Assembly (NCBI RefSeq): GCF_023008405.1
Contig: NZ_CP095376.1
Span: 5,046,001-5,110,000 of the forward strand
Length of the DNA stretch: 64,000 nucleotides
Direction of reading: 5' to 3'
DNA from: Amycolatopsis sp. FBCC-B4732
Lineage (GTDB): Bacteria > Actinomycetota > Actinomycetes > Mycobacteriales > Pseudonocardiaceae
This document shows, one piece after another, positions 57,481-64,000 of the stretch. The position numbers were made by a program, and so were the translations under genes. Each line of letters opens with the position of its first letter. Within the stretch, counting starts at the first letter, position 1. The notes below the pieces were generated by a model that worked only from the letters and a program-made list of their open reading frames with translations, did no database searches and was not told the DNA's origin.

Positions 57481-59426
57481 GCTTCTTCTCCTACCACCGC
57501 GAGGATCGTGCCCACTTCGACCTGCTGTCCGACCGTCACCGGAAGTTCCGTCACCACGCCGTCGGCGGGGGCGGCGATCCGGTGTTCCATCTTCATCGCC
57601 TCGAGCCAGAGCAGCGGATCGCCGGCCTTGACCGGGTCCCCGGCCTGCACGGCCAGCCGGACGACGGTGCCCGGCATCGGCGCCACCAGCGACCCGGCGG
57701 CCAGCGCGGCGTCCGGGTCGGCGAACCGCGGCGCCGCCGTCAGCGCGACCGAGCCGAGCGCGGAGTCCACGTAGGACACGCCGTCGTGGCGGGCGACGTC
57801 GAAGGTGCGCCGCACTCCGGCGACGTCCAGGACGACCCGGCCGGGTTCGGCGGTGACCAGCTCGGCCTCGAAACCGTCGGCCTTCAGACCGTCCCGCGTC
57901 AGCGAGTAGACGATCTCGTATTCGTGGTCGGCCACCGTGAAGACCTTGCGCTGCCCGGCCGAGCGGACGTTGCGCCAGCCGCTGGGCAGCCGGCCCTGCG
58001 TGGTCGCCGACGCCCGGTTACCCGCCGCGTCCGCGAGGGCCGCGGCCAGCGCCGAGAGCCGTTCGGTGTCCACAGTGGCCAGCGGAGCGGCCAGGGTGTC
58101 GAGGCCGTGGCTGTCGAAGAACGCCGTATCGGTCTCGCCCGCCAGGAAGGCTTCGTGCCGGAGGATGGTCACCAGGAGGTCGCGGTTGGTGACGACGCCG
58201 TGGATCTTCGCCGCAGCCAAGGCCTTGGCGAGCCGGCGGGCGGCCTCGGCGCGGGTCGGGGCCCAGGTGATCACCTTGGCCAGCATCGGGTCGTAGTGGA
58301 CGCCCACCACGGACCCGCTCTCGAACCCGGAGTCCAGCCTGAGCCCGGGACCGTGCCCGAAGCGCCGGTCCACGTCGGGCACGTCCAGGGTGTGCAGGGT
58401 GCCGCTCTGCGGCTGCCAGTTCGCGGCCGGGTCTTCGGCGTAGAGCCGGACCTCGATGGAGTGCCCGACGGTCGGCGGCGGGTCGGCGGGCAGCCGTTCC
58501 CCTTCCGCGACGCGCAGCTGCAACGCGACCAGATCCAGCCCCGTGACGTTCTCGGTGACCGGGTGCTCGACCTGCAGCCGGGTGTTCATCTCGAGGAAGT
58601 AGAACCGCCCGTCCGGCCCGGCGAGGAACTCGACCGTGCCCGCGCCGACGTAGTCGATCGCCTGGGCGGCCTTGCGCGCGGCGTCGAAGAGCTCCGCGCG
58701 CATCGCGTCGTCGACGAACGGCGAAGGTGCCTCTTCGACGACCTTCTGGTGGCGGCGCTGGATCGAGCACTCCCGCTCGCCCACCGCCCACACCGTGCCG
58801 AACCGGTCGGCCATGACCTGGACCTCGATGTGCCGCCCGGTCTCCAGGTACCGCTCGCAGAAGACGGTCGGGTCGCCGAACGCGGACCCCGCCTCGGCGC
58901 TCGCGCCTTCCACCGCTTCGGCCAGCTCACCGAGTTCGCGGACCACGCGCATCCCGCGCCCGCCACCCCCGGCGGACGCCTTGACCAGCAACGGCAAGTC
59001 GGCTTCGGTCACCGACGCCGGGTCCAGTTCGGACAGCACGGGCACGCCGGCGGCGGCCATCAGCCGCTTGGACTCCACTTTGGAGCCCATGGTCTCGATG
59101 GCTTCGGGCGGCGGCCCGACCCAGGTGAGACCCGCGTCGAGCACAGCCCGCGCGAAGGCCGCGTTCTCGGACAGGAAGCCGTAGCCCGGGTGGACGGCGT
59201 CGGCGCCGGTGTCGGCCGCGGCCTTCACCAGCAGCTCGGCCCGCAGGTACGTCTCGCTCGGCGCGTTGCCGGGCAGCCGGACGGCCGCGTCGGCTTCGAG
59301 GGCGTGCGGGGCGGCGGCATCGGCGTCGGAGAACACGGCGACCGTGCCGATCCCGGCGTCGCGGCAGCTACGGAAGACGCGGCGGGCGATCTCGCCGCGG
59401 TTGGCGACCAGCAGGTTCTGGATCAT
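57477..59426 (-). CDS. Biotin-dependent acyl-CoA carboxylase alpha subunit (BC-BT-BCCP)
   Basis: The 649-aa protein holds biotin carboxylase (residues 1-450), a linker/BT domain and a C-terminal biotinyl domain. The ATP-grasp loop is LVKASAGGGGRGMRVV, the EMNTRLQVEHPVTE motif is intact, and the biotin-accepting lysine is in LEAMKMEHRI. It carboxylates biotin for the beta subunit encoded 7 bp upstream. Substrate is methylcrotonyl-, geranyl- or another branched acyl-CoA; the AtuA-like neighbour favours a terpenoid, without proof. Confidence 0.92.
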   Translation of the reverse strand: MIQNLLVANRGEIARRVFRSCRDAGIGTVAVFSDADAAAPHALEADAAVRLPGNAPSETYLRAELLVKAAADTGADAVHPGYGFLSENAAFARAVLDAGLTWVGPPPEAIETMGSKVESKRLMAAAGVPVLSELDPASVTEADLPLLVKASAGGGGRGMRVVRELGELAEAVEGASAEAGSAFGDPTVFCERYLETGRHIEVQVMADRFGTVWAVGERECSIQRRHQKVVEEAPSPFVDDAMRAELFDAARKAAQAIDYVGAGTVEFLAGPDGRFYFLEMNTRLQVEHPVTENVTGLDLVALQLRVAEGERLPADPPPTVGHSIEVRLYAEDPAANWQPQSGTLHTLDVPDVDRRFGHGPGLRLDSGFESGSVVGVHYDPMLAKVITWAPTRAEAARRLAKALAAAKIHGVVTNRDLLVTILRHEAFLAGETDTAFFDSHGLDTLAAPLATVDTERLSALAAALADAAGNRASATTQGRLPSGWRNVRSAGQRKVFTVADHEYEIVYSLTRDGLKADGFEAELVTAEPGRVVLDVAGVRRTFDVARHDGVSYVDSALGSVALTAAPRFADPDAALAAGSLVAPMPGTVVRLAVQAGDPVKAGDPLLWLEAMKMEHRIAAPADGVVTELPVTVGQQVEVGTILAVVGEEA

Positions 59427-59433
59427 CGCTCAC

Positions 59434-61032
59434 TCACATCCGGAAGACGCCGAAGCCCTCGGCGCCCTTCACTGGTCCATTGTGGATCGCGGACAGGCTC
59501 AGCCCCAGCACGGTGCGGGTGTCGCGCGGGTCGATGATGCCGTCGTCGTAGAGCATGCCGGAGAGGAACATCGGCATCGACTCGGCCTCGATCTGGCCTT
59601 CCACCATGGCGCGCATGGCCTTGTCGTGCTCCTCGTTGTACTCCTGGCCGCGGCTTTCGGCGGCCGCGCGGGCCACGATGGACAGCACGCCGGCCAGCTG
59701 GGCCGGGCCCATCACCGCGGACTTCGCGCTCGGCCACGCGAACAGGAAGCGGGGATCGTAGGCCCGGCCGCACATCCCGTAGTGCCCGGCGCCGTAGGAC
59801 GCTCCCATGAGGACGGACAGGTGCGGCACCTTCGAGTTCGACACGGCGTTGATCATCATCGCGCCGTGCTTGATGATGCCGCTCTGCTCGTACTCCTTGC
59901 CGACCATGTACCCGGTCGTGTTGTGCAGGAACACCAGCGGCGTGTGGATCTGGTTGGCCAGCTGGATGAACTGCGCGGCCTTCTGCGACTCCTCGCCGAA
60001 CAGCACGCCCTGGGCGTTGGCGAGGACGCCGACCGGGTAGCCGTGGATGCTCGCCCAGCCCGTGACCAGCGAAGAGCCGTACAGCGGCTTGAACTCGTCG
60101 AAGTCGGAGCCGTCGACGACCCGGGCGATGACCTCGCGCGGGTCGAAGGGCACCTTGAGGTCGGTCGGCACGATGCCGAGCAGGTCCTCGGTGTCGTACA
60201 GCGGCTCGGCGTAGTCCGGCTTCGGCGTCGGCCCCTGCTTGGTCCAGTTGAGCCGCTTGACGATGTTCCGCCCGAGCCGGATCGCGTCCTGCTCGTCGAC
60301 GGCGAGGTAGTCGGCCAGGCCGGACGTCCGCGCGTGCATCTCGGCGCCGCCGAGCGACTCGTCGTCGGACTCTTCACCGGTCGCCATCTTGACCAGCGGC
60401 GGCCCGCCGAGGAACACCTTCGCGCGTTCCTTGACCATCACGACGTAGTCCGACATGCCCGGCAGGTACGCCCCGCCGGCGGTGGAGTTGCCGAAGACGA
60501 GCGCGACCGTCGGGCAGCCCGCGGCCGAAGCCCTGGTGATGTCGCGGAAGATCCGGCCGCCCGGGATGAAGATTTCCTTCTGCGTGGGCAGGTCCGCGCC
60601 GCCGGACTCGACGAGGTTGATCGACGGCAGCCGGTTCTGCGCGGCGATGTCCGCCGCCCGGAAGGACTTCTTCGTCGTCCAGGGGTTGCTCGCGCCGCCC
60701 TTGACCGTCGGGTCGCTGGCCGAGATCAGGCACTCGACGCCTTCGACGACCCCGATGCCGGTGACCAGGCTCGCGCCGACGCGGTAGTCGGTGCCCCACG
60801 CGGCCAGCGGCGAGAGCTCCAGGAACGGCGAGTCCTGGTCGAGCAGCAGCTCGATCCGCTCACGGGCCAGGAGCTTGCCGCGCTTGCGGTGGCGCTCGAT
60901 GTACTTCTCGCCGCCACCGGCCACGGCCTTGGCCTGTTCGGTGTCGATCTCGGCGAGCTTCTCCAGCATCGCCTCGCGGTTGGCGCCGAACTCGGCGGCC
61001 CGCGTGTCCACTGTGGACCTCAAGGTAGTCAC
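59434..61032 (-). CDS. Acyl-CoA carboxylase beta subunit (carboxyltransferase)
   Basis: The 532-aa protein has both crotonase-like halves. The N-terminal oxyanion region is FGNSTAGGAYLPGMSDYVV and the C-terminal one is GASYGAGHYGMCGRAYDPRF. Similarity in layout is to methylcrotonyl-CoA and geranyl-CoA carboxylase beta chains rather than propionyl-CoA carboxylase, since SGGAxYGPGMA-type PCC sequence is absent. It starts at GTG 61032 over the previous stop. It transfers carboxybiotin to the gamma carbon of an enoyl-CoA. Confidence 0.9.
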   Translation of the reverse strand: MTTLRSTVDTRAAEFGANREAMLEKLAEIDTEQAKAVAGGGEKYIERHRKRGKLLARERIELLLDQDSPFLELSPLAAWGTDYRVGASLVTGIGVVEGVECLISASDPTVKGGASNPWTTKKSFRAADIAAQNRLPSINLVESGGADLPTQKEIFIPGGRIFRDITRASAAGCPTVALVFGNSTAGGAYLPGMSDYVVMVKERAKVFLGGPPLVKMATGEESDDESLGGAEMHARTSGLADYLAVDEQDAIRLGRNIVKRLNWTKQGPTPKPDYAEPLYDTEDLLGIVPTDLKVPFDPREVIARVVDGSDFDEFKPLYGSSLVTGWASIHGYPVGVLANAQGVLFGEESQKAAQFIQLANQIHTPLVFLHNTTGYMVGKEYEQSGIIKHGAMMINAVSNSKVPHLSVLMGASYGAGHYGMCGRAYDPRFLFAWPSAKSAVMGPAQLAGVLSIVARAAAESRGQEYNEEHDKAMRAMVEGQIEAESMPMFLSGMLYDDGIIDPRDTRTVLGLSLSAIHNGPVKGAEGFGVFRM

Positions 61033-62177
61033 GAGGTGTATCCCAATCGCTTCGCGGCCAGGCCGGTGAGGATCTCGTTGGTACCGCCGCCGATGCCGAG
61101 GATCCGGACGTCGCGGTAGTGCCGTTCCACCTCGGCCTCGCGCATGTAGCCGAGCCCGCCGTGCAGCTGGACGGCTTCGTTGACCACCCACTCGGCGGCC
61201 TCGACGGCGGTGTTCTTGGCGAAACAAGCCTCGGCGATGACCTCTTCGCCCGAGACGTGCCGGATCGCGGCCTGCCGGGTGTAGGTCCGGGCGACGTCGA
61301 CCTTGCGCGCCATCTCGGTGAGCTTGTGCTGCACGACCTGCCGGGAGATGAGCGGGCGGCCGAACGTCTCGCGCAGCCGGCACCAGTCCAGCGTCAGGTC
61401 GAGGGCCCGCTGGGCGTGCGCATATGCCTGCACGGCCAGCGAAAGCCGCTCGGTGACGAACTGGGTGGCCACCTGCGCGAAGCCGCTGTTCTCGGTGCCC
61501 ACCAGGTTCTCCACCGGCACCCGGACGTCCGCGTAGGACAGTTCGGCGGTGTCGGAGCAGAGCCAGCCCATCTTTTCGAGCTTGCGGGACACGGTGAACC
61601 CGGGCGTCCCGCGCTCGACGACGATCAGCGACAGCCCGTGCGCGCCGTCGCCGCCGGTGCGCACGACCGTCGTGACGAAGTCCGCGCGGCAGCCGGAGGT
61701 GATGTAGGTCTTGGCGCCGTTGACGACGTATTCGTCGCCCTCGCGCACGGCGGTGGTCCGGATCCCGGCGACGTCCGACCCGCCGTCCGGCTCGGTGACG
61801 GCCAGCGAGCCGATCTTGTCGCCGGCCAGGGTCGGGCGGACCCAGCGTTCGAGCTGCACGGGATCGGCGGCCTCGGCGATGTGCGGGACGGCGATGCCGC
61901 AGGTGAACAGCGACGCGAAGAGCCCGCCGGAGCCGCCCGCGTAGTGCATCTCCTCGGCGACGACCAGCGCGTCGAGGTAGTTGCCGTCGCCGCCGCCGAT
62001 CTCCTCGGGGAAGGCGACACCGAGCAGGCCCAGCGCACCGGCCTTGCGGTGCAGGTCGCGGGGCAGTTCGCCGGCGCGCTCCCAGTCGTCGAGGTGCGGC
62101 AGGACCTCCTGCTCGACGAACTTGCGGACGGTCTTGCGCAGCTCGGACCGCTCGGAGGTCCGGAACGGGTCGGTCAC
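61029..62177 (-). CDS. Acyl-CoA dehydrogenase
   Basis: The 382-aa protein starts at GTG 62177 ([15 protein letters not shown]), overlapping the AtuA-like stop. ACAD signatures are LAVTEPDGGSDVAGIRT and the C-terminal QLHGGLGYMREAEVERHYRD with LGIGGGTNEILTGLAAKRLG. The GGGTNEI segment contains the usual position of the catalytic Glu. It is paralogous to the operon's other dehydrogenase, so the pathway probably has two dehydrogenation steps or two substrates. Confidence 0.9.
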   Translation of the reverse strand: MTDPFRTSERSELRKTVRKFVEQEVLPHLDDWERAGELPRDLHRKAGALGLLGVAFPEEIGGGDGNYLDALVVAEEMHYAGGSGGLFASLFTCGIAVPHIAEAADPVQLERWVRPTLAGDKIGSLAVTEPDGGSDVAGIRTTAVREGDEYVVNGAKTYITSGCRADFVTTVVRTGGDGAHGLSLIVVERGTPGFTVSRKLEKMGWLCSDTAELSYADVRVPVENLVGTENSGFAQVATQFVTERLSLAVQAYAHAQRALDLTLDWCRLRETFGRPLISRQVVQHKLTEMARKVDVARTYTRQAAIRHVSGEEVIAEACFAKNTAVEAAEWVVNEAVQLHGGLGYMREAEVERHYRDVRILGIGGGTNEILTGLAAKRLGYTS

Positions 62178-63862
62178 AGGAGCACCTCGGGAACGTCGAT
62201 CTCGCGGGAGCGCAGCCATTCGCCGAACGCCTTGGCCTGCGGGTCGAACCGCGCCTGCGACGCGACCCCCTGCCCGAGGATGCCCTCGACGACGAAGTTC
62301 ATCGCCCACAGGTTCGGCAGGAGGTAGCGGGTCACGGGCAGGTCGGCGGTCTCGGGCAGCAGCAGCTTGAACTCCGTGACGGTCAACCGGTGCACGAGCC
62401 AGCGCCACGCCGCTTCGGAGCGCACCCAGACCCCGAGGTTGGCGTTGCCGCCCTTGTCCCCGCTGCGGGCCCCGGCGATCGTGCCCAGCGGGACGCGCCG
62501 CACCGGTCCGTGGGCCAAGGGCTCGGGCAGCGCGGGCTCGTCCACTTCGGACAGTTCCTGAGTGGACAGCGCGGGCGCGATGTCGACCCGCATCCCGTCC
62601 GGCAGCACGGCGACGTGGGGCACCTGGTCCGCGGGCACGTAAGCCGCGGTGTAGACCCCGAAGGGCGAAGCGTCCGAAGGCGGTGCGGTGACGTGGAAGC
62701 CCGGGTAGCTGGCCAGCGCCAGCTCGACCGCGGCGCCGGTGAACGCGCGGCCGGCCACCTTCGGGTCGGCGTCCTTCACGGCCACGTGCAGCAGCGCGCT
62801 CGCGGTCTGCTCGGTGTCGGCGTCGGCGTGGTCGGTGCGCGCGAGGGTCCAGCGGACGTCGGCGGGCGGCCGGTCCTTCAAGGACGCTTCGAGCTGTTCT
62901 CGCACCAGCGCGGCTTTCGCCTCGATGTCGAGTCCGGTGAGGACGAACGTCGTCTCGTTGCGGAACCCGCCGAGCGTGTTCAGCGCGACCTTGAGCGTCG
63001 GCGGCGGAGCTTCCCCGCGGACGCCGGAGATGCGCACGCGGTCGGGGCCGTCTTCGGTCAGCGAGAGCTTGTCGAAGCGGGTCGTGACGTCCGGGCCGGC
63101 GTACCGCGCGCCGGTGATTTCGTACAGCAGCTGCGCTTTGACCGTCCCGGTGTTCACCACGCCCCCGGTGCCGGGGTGCTTGGTGATGACACTGGTGCCG
63201 TCGGCCTCGATCTCGGCGATCGGGAAGCCCGGCACGCCCAGGATGTGCTCGGTGAAGAAGGCGTAGTTGCCGCCGGTGGCCTGGGCGCCGCATTCGATGA
63301 CGTGCCCGGCCGCGACCGCGCCGGCCAGCGCGTCGAAGTCGTCGCGGGCCCAGCCGTAGTGCGCGGCGGCCGGGCCGACGATGACGGAGGCGTCGGTGAC
63401 GCGCCCCGTGACGACGACGTCGGCGCCCGCGTTCAGGCACTCGACGATGCCCCACGCGCCGAGGTAGGCGTTGGCGGTCAGCGGTTTCCCGAGGTCCAGC
63501 TCGTCCGCGCGGGCCACCAGGTCGTCACCTTCGACGTGGGCGATCCGGACGTCGAGCCCGAGCTTCGCGGCCAGCTCACGCAGGGCGTCCGCGAGCCCGG
63601 CGGGGTTGAGCCCGCCGGCGTTGGCGACGATCTTGACGCCCTTTTCCCGCGCCAGGCCGAGGTTTTCCTCCATCTGGCGCAGGAACGTCTTGGCGTAGCC
63701 GCGATGGGCGTCCTTCATCCGGTCGCGGCCGAGGATGAGCATGGTCAGCTCGGCCAGGTAGTCGCCGGTGAGGACGTCGAGGGGCCCGCCGGTGAGCATT
63801 TCGCGGACCGCGGAGAACCGGTCGCCGTAGAACCCCGACGCGTTGCCGATGCGGTAGGTCAT
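62174..63862 (-). CDS. atuA: AtuA-like protein (DUF1446)
   Basis: The 562-aa protein begins [20 protein letters not shown]. The N-terminal DUF1446 domain contains [14 protein letters not shown] and [20 protein letters not shown], and the C-terminal AtuA-like segment has [17 protein letters not shown]. AtuA is required for acyclic terpene (citronellol/geraniol) use in Pseudomonas, where its reaction is still unclear. Presence beside a carboxylase and two dehydrogenases is the reason for assigning the operon. Starts inside the previous stop (ATGA) and overlaps the next gene likewise. Confidence 0.88.
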   Translation of the reverse strand: MTYRIGNASGFYGDRFSAVREMLTGGPLDVLTGDYLAELTMLILGRDRMKDAHRGYAKTFLRQMEENLGLAREKGVKIVANAGGLNPAGLADALRELAAKLGLDVRIAHVEGDDLVARADELDLGKPLTANAYLGAWGIVECLNAGADVVVTGRVTDASVIVGPAAAHYGWARDDFDALAGAVAAGHVIECGAQATGGNYAFFTEHILGVPGFPIAEIEADGTSVITKHPGTGGVVNTGTVKAQLLYEITGARYAGPDVTTRFDKLSLTEDGPDRVRISGVRGEAPPPTLKVALNTLGGFRNETTFVLTGLDIEAKAALVREQLEASLKDRPPADVRWTLARTDHADADTEQTASALLHVAVKDADPKVAGRAFTGAAVELALASYPGFHVTAPPSDASPFGVYTAAYVPADQVPHVAVLPDGMRVDIAPALSTQELSEVDEPALPEPLAHGPVRRVPLGTIAGARSGDKGGNANLGVWVRSEAAWRWLVHRLTVTEFKLLLPETADLPVTRYLLPNLWAMNFVVEGILGQGVASQARFDPQAKAFGEWLRSREIDVPEVLL

Positions 63863-64000
63863 GCGAACTGCCCCGGCTTCCGCCCTTCGCCAGGGGGCCC
63901 GGCGAAGGCCTGCGCGATGGTCAGCCACTCTTCGACGCCGGCGCCGTGGGCCACTAGATCGGTGTCGGCCGGGTGGCGCCGCTGCGTGACGACCAGGCAG
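63859..64000 (-). CDS. TIGR03084-like protein, 5' end beyond window
   Basis: Only the last 46 codons are present, ending [13 protein letters not shown] and a stop overlapping the AtuA start. [20 protein letters not shown] closely resembles the end of the TIGR03084 family, mycothiol-dependent maleylpyruvate isomerase-like (DinB-fold) proteins often found next to AtuA-like genes in actinobacteria. The assignment rests on this tail alone. It would be the first visible gene of the operon. Confidence 0.55.
   Translation of the reverse strand, partial: CLVVTQRRHPADTDLVAHGAGVEEWLTIAQAFAGPPGEGRKPGQFA

Noticed and set aside
1..64000. tRNA or rRNA genes, insertion sequences and attachment sites
   Set aside because: I found no TTC-loop/anticodon patterns, no rRNA signatures, no transposase motifs with terminal repeats and no integrase; short repeats noted are operators or coding.

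Overview
The window is about 70% G+C, with strong third-position G/C bias, GTG and TTG starts, four-base start/stop overlaps and apparently leaderless genes. It carries ECF sigma/anti-sigma, SARP, WYL, TetR and XRE/MmyB regulators, mycothiol-type DinB enzymes, a DasR-like operator and actinobacterial STAND ATPases. This points to a filamentous actinomycete, most likely of the Pseudonocardiaceae (Amycolatopsis-like). That placement is inference from gene families, not from a marker gene. I see no rRNA, tRNA, CRISPR array, insertion sequence or origin, so this looks like accessory chromosome-arm DNA with many regulators and local gene decay.

Left part (1-12 kb): a secreted protein; an SDR-DUF2867 protein; an ECF sigma/RskA-type anti-sigma pair beside a decayed DUF4397 surface protein and class F sortase; an SRPBCC protein; a DM13 protein with a 21-bp tandem repeat; a TetR gene with two operators in front of an MDR oxidoreductase; a DHA2 exporter divergent from a WYL regulator; and a sugar-type epimerase.

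Signalling ATPase region (12.8-19.6 kb): a SARP-NB-ARC-TPR regulator, a low-GC 1-kb gap, and a two-gene STAND unit (cyclase-homology domain-NB-ARC followed by a TPR protein). Next come a trypsin-fold pseudoprotease with C-terminal repeats, a HEAT-like protein, a membrane protein, a FAD monooxygenase/TetR pair with a 13-bp perfect operator, and an XRE-membrane-glycosidase-like fusion lacking the catalytic residues.

Middle (29-46.9 kb): a decay patch (internally deleted MmyB-type regulator, MFS remnant, diacylglycerol-kinase-like pseudogene, polyketide synthase carrier-protein scrap), then an MFS exporter, TetR, two more WYL regulators with operators of the same layout (one with a 16-residue repeat insertion inside its WYL domain), DinB, AlkZ-like winged-helix protein, deaminase, 2OG oxygenase, diguanylate cyclase, chitinase-like protein behind a DasR-type site, NCS1 permease, a MurJ-type flippase and a methionine aminopeptidase with twin TATA-type palindromes.

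Second signalling island (47-54.8 kb): an HTH-nSTAND1 gene diverges from a tightly overlapping NUDIX regulator - nucleosidase - nucleosidase/NB-ARC/TPR operon. This is the best candidate for an undescribed stress or antiviral system. In family terms, the NB-ARC/TPR part would sense a trigger and the nucleosidase domain would destroy a purine nucleotide or nucleoside.

Right part (54.8-64 kb): a minus-strand catabolic operon with almost every junction overlapping by four bases: TIGR03084-like protein, AtuA-like protein, acyl-CoA dehydrogenase, biotin-dependent carboxylase beta and alpha subunits, second acyl-CoA dehydrogenase, SDR and TetR. It resembles acyclic-terpene or branched-chain acyl-CoA degradation.
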